A DNA stretch of 16,485 nucleotides from Podila epigama (GCA_015679605.1 JAAAVE010000140.1:14138-30622), one strand, 5' to 3'. Shown: positions 1 to 9,202, counted from the stretch's first letter. Notes: generated by a model from the sequence alone, not told the origin. Translations and numbers: made by a program.

Positions 1-30
1 AATCCTAATCCAGTTCTTCAATTCATCGTC

Positions 31-1142
31 ATGGCTTCCACATTCCGTGCCCTCTTTGGAGCAAGCTCTACTGTGTTAAGACACGCTTTGCCTCAACGTT
101 CGTTGGGTTGCGTTAAGGTCGCAGTACGATCCAAGCATATTGATTACACCTCGAAATATGCTGACAAGCTCAAGGATAAAGCCCGAAAGTACGTAGATCA
201 ACAGCACCCGATGATAAAGTTATGTTAGGAAGTATTTCTAACGGTAATCCTACATGGGTTTCTTAGAGAGGGAGTAGCCTCAGTGCAAGAACTCAAGGCC
301 AAGATCCTCCCCCAAACTCAAACAGCCTTCAAGAAGGTCCAGCCGTTGGACAAGGCCCCCACAGATGAAGCGAAGGATAGAGCTCAAGTAGCCAAGGCTC
401 CTAGCAATGCGCAAAAACCAGCTCATTCGGGATCGGAACATGTAAGTTTTTTATTTTACCACAACATTCAATGGGATTTCTGAATCGACAATGCCAAATA
501 CTAATGAGTTTCCTCAACACGCACAAATAGTCATTGGACAAGATCATGAAGTTGGACCTTGTCGCAGATTTGGATGCGGAAAACATCTCCAAGATTTGGA
601 TCCAGAAGCATTTGGATCAACAAGATTCCATTTCGGCCGTGGTGCCTGCCGAGACATACAAGAAGATGCTTGCCCGCTCGAAAGAGTATCCATTGGTATG
701 TTTTGCTCCTCCTTTCCTTCCTTTTGCACATCATTGGCACTCTCAAATATGGCCCCACAACTGACAAATTTCCGTCCAGTTTCTCTTGCCCCTTTCGCAT
801 GGCGACGGAGTCGAGTTCTATTTGATGCAGTTTGCTTTCCATCAGGTCATTTTCACCTCGCTTCTCGAGTACAAAACCCATGGTGAAAACGCTCGCCCAT
901 ATCTGACTCTTACTCATTACCCCGAGCTGATCGATTCCAAAGGAATTGTTCTTATGAACGGCACCATCTCAACCAACCCGAAGGTCTTGACCCTCGAGCA
1001 GGCTCAGCTCTTGGTCTTTGGCATGCAGCAATACTATGTCACGGATAATGCAGAAAAGCAGGCACTTCTCCATGACTTTCACAAGAACCCATCCAAATTC
1101 TCTCATGAGAGGCTAATTGAACTCACAGAGATCTCGGGATGA
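31..1142 (+). CDS. ATP11: ATP synthase F1 assembly factor 1 (Atp11/ATPAF1 family)
   Basis: Mitochondrial matrix chaperone of the Atp11 family, which binds unassembled F1 beta subunits before the alpha3beta3 hexamer forms. Exons 31-188, 267-441, 531-695 and 780-1142 join in frame to about 286 aa. Donors are GTACGT, GTAAGT and GTATGT, and each acceptor restores phase. The first ~35 residues are rich in Arg, Ser and Ala with no acidic residue, as expected for a matrix-targeting presequence. An amphipathic segment (KEGVASVQELKAK) follows, then a low-complexity Lys/Ala/Pro linker. The family core runs from LDKIMKLDLV through IWIQKHLDQQDSISAVVPAE, then HGDGVEFYLMQFAFHQVIFTSL, YKTHGENARPYLTLTHY and KGIVLMNGTI. 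Length is normal for the family. Start choice: ATG 31 is the first ATG, 30 nt from the window edge, and opens the presequence. It converges with the Pil1-like gene. Identification is secure; exon joins are inferred from phase and motif continuity. Confidence 0.93.
189..779 (+). other. Three introns of the Atp11 gene
   Basis: Introns 189-266 (78 nt, GTACGT...TTAG, branch-like TTCTAAC), 442-530 (89 nt, GTAAGT...ATAG, with TACTAAT) and 696-779 (84 nt, GTATGT...CCAG). They fall in phases 2, 0 and 0. An alternative acceptor CAG at 281-283 would drop the residues EGVAS, which fit the family, so TAG at 264-266 is preferred. Confidence 0.85.
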
Positions 1143-1288
1143 GTTTTTTTGTTTTGGAAGAAAGACAAATAGAGATTTATATAGAGATTTATTCATTCAT
1201 CTGAAATGAAGCTGTTGCATATGATATAGATCAAGGGAGAAGGGGCAAGTGACATGGAAACGTTGGAGTCCTTTGCATGCCTTCTACC
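1143..1288. other. Convergent 3' spacer with a 12-bp tandem duplication
   Basis: This 146-nt spacer lies between the stop codons of the Atp11 gene (+) and the Pil1-like gene (-), so it must hold both 3' ends. A T7 run directly follows the Atp11 stop. The 12-mer ATAGAGATTTAT is present twice back to back at 1169-1192. No canonical AATAAA is visible on the + strand, so 3' processing signals are not assigned. Confidence 0.6.
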
Positions 1289-3676
1289 TCAAGTCAACTT
1301 TGTAGGATACGTTGTGGTGGGTACCGTGGAGCCAGGGTTGGAAGTGCCTGTGTTGTACGATTGGCTCTGGTGCTCTTCCTTGTATGATTCCCCGGACACA
1401 TAAGGAACATTCCACGTAAAGTTTGAGGATGGGTTAGCCTCTGTTTCTTGGGGTGTATAGTAAAAGTTATGGAGCTGCTGCTGCTGCTGCTGTCTCTCGT
1501 TGTTGTGGGGCTGGTACAATTGTTGGTGCTGTAGTTGGTACTGATGTTGCTGTTGAAGGTGCGTCTTGGAGAGACGATTTTGGGGCACATACTTTGTCGC
1601 CGGTTGGTATGTTGTAGCGGGTTGGTATGTCTTGCTTGCAGCCGAGAACACGAGGGAAGGCGAAGGGCTCGGACAGAAGGGCATCGATCCGCCTTGATGT
1701 AGAGTCGAACCCACAATGAGCGGAGAGTCTTGAACTTCTAGGAACTGAAGTTCTGGTGATGTTACTGTTGCTGTTGTTGATGCTGTTGTAGATCTTCCCA
1801 AATAGGGAGATGAAGACACGCCACTTTCGTCACCCATGCTCTCCAAAGATGGAGCGGCCTCCATGCCCATGCTTTCCGGAATGACTTTGGGGACCTTCGT
1901 TTTTGCTGATGTTCTCGATGGGAGTTCGCTCAGTGTTTCGCCGTTGCTGGATGTATTGCCTAGCTCCTCTATAGGTTTGGCCGACTTCTTCTGACCATCG
2001 TCCTTGTTCCCTTCTTCGGCAGCAACCTTGGGTGAATCCTTGCCCTCATCTTCATTATCAATCCAGGGACGAGGACCTTGTTGCGAAACCTTATTGGGTT
2101 CGACGTCAATCACCTGCGGGTTCCTGACGACGCGAGGTCCTTTAATGGTCTTGGAGGAACCGACAGTCTGCTCAGCTATGTTGTTGTTGCTGCTGCTGTC
2201 TCCATTTTGCTTGCCGCTACTAGAGTCGGTAACCACTGTGGATGGGGAGGTCTCGATGCCATCCATGACAAACCGGAGTTCTTCCGGGGTAAGTTTCAGG
2301 TCATCAATGGAAGAGGCTTTTTCTGCTGGAGTCGACGAGTCGGCTTTGCTGAGTTCCAGCGCTTGCTTTATCTGCATTTCTTCCAGGCGTTGTAACCTCT
2401 CCTCCTCAAGTTTCGCAGCTCCGCTGTTCTTTTTGATTTTTCGGCTGTCGAGCAGCTCATCTTCTGTCAGTTGCTCTGCACTAGCTTCTCTAGGAGGCAA
2501 TGGTGGTGGCGCCTTCTTTTCTTCCAAGCTGGGTCGGTTAGATGGTGCAGGGCTTGCTGCAATGCTGGCTGGCGCTGCCAGTGTGGAGCTTTCGTTGGAC
2601 TGAGTTTCGGCAGTAGTGGCAGCAGCTGGCTGTACAGAGTCCTTTGTTGGAGGGTCAACAATGAGGGGCGAGGGTACCATCAACATCTTGTCCCAATTTT
2701 CAAGATTGATGCGAGCAGACTGGAGAATGTCTTCAGTCTCGCGTCCTAGAGTGTGTGCAGAGCTGTTATTAGACAGAGGATGGGGAGACTCGAGCAACAC
2801 ATCTTCTTCGTTTCCTTCGTTGCATAGGACATACCATCACCTGGAGTGCCTGGGATGTCAATGTGTTCCAGTAGCTGCTTTCCATGGTCGCCAATGATCT
2901 GCAACTTTCTGCCAAGCTCTACAATGGCATCCAACTGTTCGGAGTATGCTTCCTTGATGAGTTGTCGCTTAAATTGCTGCAGTCTCAACACCGCAGCCTC
3001 GTCACCGCTGTCAAAGTCATCGAGCTCCTTTTGCCAAATCTTGGCCTTTGCAGAACGCAGTTTGCTCTTTGAGGCTTCAAGGATACGCATCTGCAGTTCA
3101 TTCTGGCGTTGACCCATTTCGCACAACGTGTCGTCCTTGGTCCGCAAATACTTTATCTTTTCTCGAAACGAGCCATATTGAGCACCAAACCGGATTTCAT
3201 AGTCGCTAATCTTGCGAATCAACAGGTTGAGTTTGAGAAGTACATCCTAATATGTGCGGAAGAACAAGGCACGTTAGCTAAATGCCTTGAACGGTCATTG
3301 CATCCAACGATATGTCTCAGTTTTCTTACACCAATATCTTCCGTCTATTGTAGTATTAGGGCGTCCACGAGGGAAAAAGGCAGAAGGAGAGGGTACCGGA
3401 TACCATGTAAGGAAGAGAGCGCAACAAGAACGAATATGAAGATGATAGTAAGTATACGGGGTTAATAGTTTCCAATGACAGTAATCGCAGCTTGGCATGT
3501 TTCATCAGTACCTGCGACTTGCTCCAGAGCATCATGTGTTTGCATTCTTCGACCCTGATTTTGGACACAGTAGCCAGAGCCTCGATGAGTCGCTTCTGCT
3601 CTCCAATAGCATTCGTGAGAGGGGTCAGGAAAGTTCCTGCAGCTCGTCGAGCGCTTTCATGGAAAAGCAAGTCCAT
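1289..3676 (-). CDS. PIL1: Eisosome component Pil1/Lsp1-like BAR-domain protein with long disordered tail
   Basis: Pil1/Lsp1 proteins are BAR-fold scaffolds that coat furrow-like plasma-membrane domains (eisosomes). Exons on the minus strand: 3676-3512, probable 15-nt microexon 3344-3330, 3246-2835 and 2745-1289. They give 677 aa without the microexon and 682 with it. The BAR core (about residues 20-215) matches the family in order: a helix ending MMLWSKSQ, then DVLLKLNLLIRKISDYE, FGAQYGSFREKIKYLR, LRLQQFKRQLIKEAYSEQLDAIVELGRKLQIIGDHGKQLLEHID, GTPGD and ARINLENWD. The tail of about 480 residues is Ser/Pro/Gln-rich and predicted disordered by composition. It carries PPLPPR, a UIM-like helix, YQPAT repeats and polyQ. 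Yeast Pil1 is only about 340 aa, so this tail is unusual. ATG 3676 is the first start: an in-frame TGA lies just upstream. The spacing to the DNAJC17 homologue upstream is 179 nt. Family certain; tail function unknown. Confidence 0.88.
1475..1492 (-). repeat. CAG x6 (polyGln) tract in the Pil1-like tail
   Basis: Six CTG units on the + strand encode Gln6 in the minus-strand gene, between NNER and LHNFYY. A further Gln/His-rich stretch lies about 20 residues N-terminal (QQQHQYQLQHQQLYQ). Pure trinucleotide runs of this kind are commonly length-variable between strains. Confidence 0.85.
2746..2834 (-). other. Intron in the Pil1-like gene
   Basis: An 89-nt GTATGT...CTAG intron with the branch-like sequence TCTAATAAC. 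The first AG after that branch (…AACAG, 17 nt earlier) would read into TAG. The CTCTAG acceptor instead joins GTPGD-G-RETEDILQSARINLENWD, matching the Pil1 family TPGE...W segment. An unspliced reading hits a stop. Confidence 0.85.
3330..3344 (-). other. Probable 15-nt in-frame microexon (TEDIG) of the Pil1-like gene
   Basis: The gap between exons 3676-3512 and 3246-2835 is 265 nt, far longer than the other introns here. Inside it, on the minus strand, CCCTAATACTACAATAG ends at 3345 and GTAAGA begins at 3329. They enclose ACG GAA GAT ATT GGT, encoding TEDIG in phase 0. This splits the gap into introns of 167 nt (3511-3345) and 83 nt (3329-3247). Inserted, the protein reads WSKSQ-TEDIG-DVLLKLN. 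Pil1/Lsp1 proteins have a hydrophilic acidic loop just here, between the conserved W and the next helix. Inferred; no transcript data. Confidence 0.6.
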
Positions 3677-3855
3677 TCTGAATTGATGGCCTCAGTGTTT
3701 TGATGTAAAGAAAAAAAAAGATGTCAAGATGAGCGTTTATTACAAGAACAGGCAACAGGACTGACTTTTTCTTTGAGGGTGGGGAAGTGGGGGAACAAAA
3801 ATATACTTTTGATTGTGACACTGCCACACACTCACACCCCAGAGGTCCAGTGCAG
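3677..3855. promoter_or_regulatory. Spacer: DNAJC17-like 3' end and Pil1-like promoter
   Basis: 179 nt between the stop codon of the upstream minus-strand gene and ATG of the Pil1-like gene. It holds an A9 run (3710-3718, T9 on the gene strand) just upstream of the Pil1-like ATG and a G-rich stretch near 3777-3794. No TATA box is assigned. The sequence ATTCAG directly before ATGG could act as a splice acceptor for a 5' UTR intron, but I see no clear donor. Confidence 0.45.
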
Positions 3856-5416
3856 CTACTTTTTTTGTCGCTTGTCCGCTTGGCTGGCCATCCTTGCCTG
3901 CTCCTCTTCTGCTTCTTCTTGATCTTTGCGAAGTATTTCCTCCGCCAGTCGCTTGCGTTCAATGTCTTTGTTCCTCATCCTTGCCAGTGTTGCCGCCTCG
4001 TAGTCGTCTGAAAAGGGTGCAGAAGGCGCATCCATGAAGTTGAGCGTCGGTCCAAGACTTTTTATCTATCATGCGGAGGTGTTCAGTCAAGTTCATGTTA
4101 GAGATAGGCTATATTTCATCGAGACCGTATTGGCAGCGATGCCGTACATACACTCACCTCGAATGGAAATCCACCGAAACTGGATGCTGATCCGAATGCA
4201 GGCGTGGATGATGCGGGGGTACTGAAAGCAGGCTTTGTGGTAGATGATGATGTCAAGACTGGTTCTGATGATGGACCTACAGTAGACTTTATTGAGCCAT
4301 TGAGCTCCTTTATGGAGTCCGTTGACGGCGCATTCCCTGAAGCCCAAGACAGTGTAAATCCATCCAGATCCTGTGAATTGGTCTCAAATGCCTTCATTGC
4401 GGCAATCTATGAAATGATACATAGAGATGTCAGTCCCTTTTCATACCAGGATGACCGATAAAACATACATATTCAAACGAGTGTGAGGCGTCACTTACAG
4501 CCCCAGTGAGTGTCGTGAAAGAAACCAGTGCCGATCCTTGCTTCTTGGACAAACATGAATCAATCGGACCGAATTTCTGAAAGATTGACCGCAGTTCGTT
4601 TTGGTCATACTCATTTTTCTTCTTTTTCCACTTGACCCGCAATGTTGTGTCTAGAGAAGTCGCCTCCGCTGTCATATTACATCATAAAGTCAGTCAGCTT
4701 GGATCGGTGTAAACATGTGCCAATGTTGAGACGTTCTGTAAGGATCCCATGAAAAGACATACCATCTACGGCTGCTTGTCTTGCCATCGCGGTTACTTCC
4801 TGAATTTGCTCAGCCTGTCGGCGAAGTTCAGCCTCTTTGGCTTCTCTCTTCTTGATATTCTCCTGTTCAATTCGTGCCATCTGTTCATGACAAAAAACAA
4901 CAAGTTTTGGTGAGTTGCATGATAATGAATCTTGGGACAAATATCTCCAGTGCAGTAGTCTAACATGCCGTTACCTCGTATTTCATACGTATTGCTGCTG
5001 CTTTTTCATCCTCTTGCTGCTTCTTGAATGCTTCCTCTCTGCTCACGAGGTCATCCATAAACTTTTTCCGTGTGGCATCATACTTTTCCGTGCGGGCTTT
5101 GGCCTGGACTTTGACATTCAGAAGGTTGTCGAACGCAGCACGGGCTGCAGGATCCAGTAAAATATCGTATGCCTGTGACAGTTCATGGAAAATCTTTGCT
5201 AACACCAGCGTCAAAGATAAAAAAAAAGTTAGAAATTTTAATAGACATGGTCATTCAAACCTGAAAACTAGCTTAATACGTACCTGCATTCGGATCAGGG
5301 TTCTTGTCTGGGTGAACCTTGAGGGCCTTCAATCTGTATGCTTTTGTGATCTCTTTGGAAGTGGCATTCCTTTCAACGCCGAGGATGGCATACCAATCTA
5401 GTCGCTCTTCTGCCAT
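3856..5416 (-). CDS. DNAJC17/Cwf23-like spliceosomal J-domain protein with RRM
   Basis: J-protein co-chaperone of the DNAJC17 type, a family associated with spliceosome assembly and remodelling. Six exons (5416-5284, 5198-4975, 4880-4763, 4668-4499, 4406-4158, 4065-3856) join in frame to 367 aa. Domains: an N-terminal J domain (about 1-70) starting LDWYAILGV, with HPD at 35-37 and [21 protein letters not shown]; a charged coiled-coil (about 75-155, [32 protein letters not shown]); and an RRM (about 163-240) with RNP2-like LRVKWKK and RNP1-like [10 protein letters not shown] Ser/Thr/Pro-rich linker with [11 protein letters not shown] follows. The C-terminal helix [21 protein letters not shown] matches the conserved DNAJC17 DYE...RMR segment. 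Human DNAJC17 has the same order and is somewhat shorter, mainly for want of the Ser/Thr linker. It is transcribed divergently from VPS51 across 148 nt. The family is clear; calling it Cwf23 itself is inference. Confidence 0.92.
4066..5283 (-). other. Five introns of the DNAJC17-like gene
   Basis: Introns on the minus strand: 5283-5199 (85 nt, GTACGT, phase 1), 4974-4881 (94 nt, GTAACG, phase 0), 4762-4669 (94 nt, GTATGT, phase 1), 4498-4407 (92 nt, GTAAGT, phase 0) and 4157-4066 (92 nt, GTGAGT, phase 0). CTGAC branch-like sequences precede the acceptors of introns 3, 4 and 5. At the last intron the AG seven nt further downstream (AAAAAG) breaks the frame, so GATAG ending at 4066 is used. This gives [18 protein letters not shown]. 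Confidence 0.82.
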
Positions 5417-5564
5417 TTTTGTGATGTATGGTTGCACGATTTGATGGATGAGTGATTGGACAGAATCCTTTTTTCCATCATGAAAAATTTAAGCAAGCAG
5501 TCCAGTAAGAAGAGAAAAAATTCAAGCCCAACTGCACTACACTTTTCTCCTCCACACTCATCAG
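5417..5564. promoter_or_regulatory. 148-nt bidirectional promoter, DNAJC17-like / VPS51
   Basis: The two start codons face away from each other across 148 nt, so both core promoters must share it, or one overlaps a gene. The segment is AT-rich with a T6 run near 5469-5474 and A-rich stretches near 5483-5520. Pyrimidine-rich sequence (CTTTTCTCCTCCACACTCATCAG) lies immediately before the VPS51 ATG. No TATA or named factor site is assigned. An upstream ATG at 5480 is described in the findings. Confidence 0.7.
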
Positions 5565-8500
5565 ATGGCAACCCCTACCCACCGGCGACGTGCGAAAAGT
5601 TTCCTTCGAAATTACTATGGCATCCAGCAGACAGATGTTTCCAACGCTAATGGCTCGGGAGAGAACCCATCTACTCTGACATTCAAGTCTTCCAAGTCAG
5701 ATCCTTATGACCTGGGTAAGAAGGTGACCGTGCCCTTTTATAACCAGGAAAGAAAAGAAAAAGAAAAAGTTGAAATTTGGCTGACGAATGTCGCGTGGAA
5801 ACTCTTGTTGGAATAGACAGTCATGCATTTGAAGTGGACAAGTATATGCACAAGATCTTTGTCGAGAAGCAGCTCCCTGGACTGGTTCAAACAGATAACG
5901 ACCTGGTGGCCGATATTCGTCAACTCGATGGAGATATGAAGACACTAGTGTATGAGAACTATAGCAAGTTCCTGAGCGCGACAGACACGATCAACAAGGT
6001 ACAACTGACCTTCACAACCATATCTCTTGGCGAAAGTTCCACGTCGATATGTAAACAGTTATCCTGACTTGTAGGGCGATGGGACCTTTCTGTGCGAGTA
6101 TATAGATGAAGTCCAATGTTGACAACCTGGAATCTGAAATGTCAAGGTTGACCTACAACATTGGCAAAATCGCAGACTCTTCCTCCTCTATTCACAAGTC
6201 ACTTGGAGGAAAACGCGAAAAAATACGACAGCTGAACGGCGTGCACAGCCTGCTTACCAAGGTAAATATCTGTGCTGCTTTATCACTATCCGTGCATATT
6301 ACACACTCCTCTTCTAATTCAGCACGTTTTCTACTCTTCATCTACCCAGTTGCAATTCGTGTTTGAGCTTCCAATGAACTTGCATCAGTGCCTGGAGGCA
6401 GAATCGTATTCACAGGCTGTCAAGTCTTACTGCCGAACTTTGCACGTCCTACAGCATTACAAACATTTAACAGTATTCACTGGAATCGAACGTGAGTGCA
6501 AGACTATCATGGTGCAGATTGCTCAAAAAATCCGCCAAAAAATGTGTGGAGACAAGGTATCGTGTCATTTTTTTTGAGCTTCGAAAACATGTGGTGCCCT
6601 ATGCCTAATATGTCATGCCTTTCTTTTCACTGACCAGCTTTTGGTGTGCGAACCAGGCGACTATAACGGAAATCTCTGATAGTGTCGGATTACTGCTGGC
6701 ACTCAAAGAAGACCCGGTAGCATTGTGGAGACAATATCTTGAACTGTAAGTAATAAGGTCTCATGAACGTATGTAAGTAGCAGGTGACGTTGTATGATCT
6801 TGTGCCTTTCTAACATACAAAATATACTCTTCTTAGCTCTGTGAGCTGTCTCGGTAAAGCCGAGCTGCAAACACTAGAGGAGATAAAGAATCTACCTCTC
6901 TATGTCGCCCCAACAGAAACCAACAATGCCACGTCTCCAAACTCCAACCAGGCGGTATCCCCATCGACGCCAGCAAAGACGCCCAAAAAGACAAAAGTGC
7001 AAGTGTCTGACACTGGAATCAGCACACCAAAACGTTCAAAGGCGAAAGGGCCATCATCATCCCAATTGGCCGACAAGACATCCTATCTGAATGCTGTCTA
7101 CCTTGAACAGGTCGAGAATTTTGTTACATTGTTCAGGAGCTATTTCTTGGCCACTCCTTCCGCTGGGACAAACCCCAACAGTACGGCAGATAATAAGGGC
7201 GATTCTGGCTTAGAGGCAGAGAGAACGCCATGGTCAGCCCAAGAATCTCGAGTTCATCTATCTCCTGCTGAACATGCTCGCGCGATGACATCGGTTCAGG
7301 AGGCAATCTCAAAGATTGTCGGCAGCTACATGGATCTGATTGAATCCTTCCTTCATTACCCTGTATGAAGCTCATGGCCCAACTTTAGGCATCCTTTCCG
7401 TTCTGAAAATCTTCATCAATGTGGGGTCCATGCTAACCGGATTGTGCACAAATACCATCTTCCTTTTAGGATAACATCTTTGATATTCAACCTGAGGTCC
7501 ATGTTCACATCCTGCAAAGTCTATACTCGGCCACTCTGTCTAGCAGCAGCCTGTGTTTTTTGATCGGATTCGACGCTTTAGCAAAGAGACAGATCCAACA
7601 ATGGGAGAGTAAGCTGATTGGTCAAACATTTGGCGTCATAAAGACAGGATTACTAGAAAGAATTCAGGATCCAAAAGTCAATGACACGGCACTATCCACA
7701 TCAGGAGCATCATTGGATGCTAGTCAAAGCCACCAACAGCATCTCTCGACCGGCGAAGAGCGCTCAGAACTCACGATGCTCACGAGGGATATCATGCGCT
7801 GGCTGGTAGATATCATCAGGAATGATGCTATTCCTTTTCTTGAAAGCTGTATGGGGTCCGATGCCCATTTTCTAGAAACAGCAGAGGGACGAGCGCAATT
7901 TTTAAAGATAGTTCAGGATGGCTTCAAAGGCTTTTGGGATCAAGTGCTACATGAGATGAAGGTGCGTTGACCTAAAATCATTAGGCCTGACTTCATCATG
8001 ACTTGATAACCTAATCATCACTTTCCGTTCCTTAATGCCTTGCTTGATAGCACACCGCGACTTTGACTAAATCAAGCACTACGACATCGCTAATCGTGTC
8101 CCACGTGTGCATTGAGATGTCCAGCTCAGTCGTTGAGCTCTTGTACAAAACGCTTTCAAAGACAATATTTCGGGCTGGTAGGAGGAATCGATCTGGGTCT
8201 TTCTTGATCGAATCCTACGAAGAGCCTCCAGTGGCCTCGCAGCTTCAGTGGGACTTTAAAGCAGTGGTTCAAGCATGTCAGGAGACTGGTCATGCCCTTT
8301 TGGACGATTTTATCAGCAGGAGCGGTAATGAGCTGTCATGGCTCATCACGGATGTTCAGTCTGATACCAACTATATTGCCATGCAATCACCTCCGTCTCA
8401 AGTTTCAGCAGCATGGCAGAGCGTTTGTCAACAATTGAACGCGATCGATCGGTTAGTGATCCGGGTGTATGGCGACGAAGGAGACCAAGGCATCATTCAT

Positions 8501-9118
8501 GAAGTAAGCTCCGATTCCACGAGGCGAGAGACTGTGTTCAAAAGTCTAGGTGGCGATCGAGGCAGCAGCAGCGGCATCGGCAATGGAAACCGAGCATCCC
8601 ACCGGAATGATTCTCTGACATCGTTTGGCAGTAACGCGATGAACAGTCGATTTGATAATCAACAGAGAAATATGTTGCTGAGTAACATTGACAAGCTGTT
8701 TTCAGACAGAGTGGAAATCTTTGTCCGTTGCCAGGACCTGACTAGGACAGGAATTATGTTTGGTATCATCAAGATCTTACTCAAAGCATGGGCAGAGTTT
8801 GTGCGCAGTCAAACATTTGGACGAGGTGGATTTCAACAGGTACAAGTTGATGCTGAGTTTGCAAAAGTTTGGCTCTGGCGATTTGCAACAACAGACGAGC
8901 GGCTGATGCACTCTCTGTTGGAGGAGGCTCAACAGACGGCGTACCGCCGTTGCATCGACGCCGTCCCTTTGGACCCAGCTGTAAGTTTTATATGCAAGGA
9001 GTATGTGCTCAAAATGACAAACGCATGCTAAGATAGCTTCTGTGACTAATTTTCTTTTTTCCCGAAATTTTAGACTGTTGAAGCTGTCATTGGACAGGGA
9101 CAGAGAGTTGTCGATTGA
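5565..9118 (+). CDS. VPS51: Vps51, GARP/EARP vesicle-tethering complex subunit
   Basis: Vps51 is the subunit linking the GARP tether (Vps51-54) to the SNARE Tlg1/syntaxin 6 for endosome-to-Golgi traffic. Nine exons (5565-5715, 5817-5998, 6106-6261, 6350-6556, 6657-6745, 6837-7362, 7470-7961, 8051-8980, 9074-9118) join in frame to 925 aa. The basic N-terminus RRRAKSFLRNYYG resembles the family motif that binds the SNARE. Then come MKTLVYENYSKFLSATDTI and an N-terminal coiled coil (about 75-160), LQFVFELPMNLHQCLE, and the conserved C-terminal block NMLLSNIDKLFSDRVEIF, TGIMFGIIKILLKAW and RSQTFGRGGFQQVQVDAEF. It ends PLDPATVEAVI, as in animal Vps51. It is longer than human VPS51 (about 780 aa), mainly through low-complexity inserts in exon 6 (about 281-320, Ser/Thr/Pro/Lys-rich) and exon 8 (about 775-810, Gly/Ser/Asn-rich). 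The last exon codes only 14 residues. Confidence 0.93.
5716..9073 (+). other. Eight introns of VPS51
   Basis: Introns 5716-5816 (101 nt, phase 1), 5999-6105 (107, phase 0), 6262-6349 (88, phase 0), 6557-6656 (100, phase 0), 6746-6836 (91, phase 2), 7363-7469 (107, phase 0), 7962-8050 (89, phase 0) and 8981-9073 (93, phase 0). Donors include GTAAGT, GTATGA, GTGCGT and GTATCG. CTAAC or CTGAC-like branch sites are visible in several. In the fourth, the earlier GACCAG acceptor ending at 6636 gives a premature stop, so AACCAG ending at 6656 is chosen. Exon 7 begins at 7470 with DNIFDIQPEVHVH, upstream of any in-frame ATG. Confidence 0.85.
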
Positions 9119-9145
9119 TGAGTCCGAGGGATGCTTCGCACGCAG

Positions 9146-9202
9146 TTTTTTTTTTTTTTAAAGAAAAAAAAAATTGAAGGTTGGGGAAAAAAAAAAAAAA
9201 AA
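9146..9202. repeat. T14 / A-rich / A16 homopolymer cluster
   Basis: T14 at 9146-9159, then AAAG and A10 (9160-9173), then A16 at 9187-9202 separated by TTGAAGGTTGGGG. The T and first A blocks are complementary and could form a hairpin. It sits 28 nt after the VPS51 stop. Runs of this length are prone to slippage and to sequencing error. Confidence 0.85.

Noticed and set aside
491-886. 131-codon plus-strand ORF in the Atp11 region
   Set aside because: It runs across an exon, an intron and another exon in the wrong frame; the Atp11 frame explains all conserved motifs.
2004-2603. 199-codon plus-strand ORF opposite the Pil1-like tail
   Set aside because: Ser/Leu-rich antisense shadow of a Ser/Glu/Gln-rich coding region. 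It has no recognisable domain, and the minus-strand gene explains the sequence.
9146-9202. T14/A16 cluster as a poly(A) tail of a retrocopy or non-LTR element
   Set aside because: No adjacent intronless gene copy, reverse transcriptase or target-site duplication is visible. Homopolymers are common in the spacers of this window.
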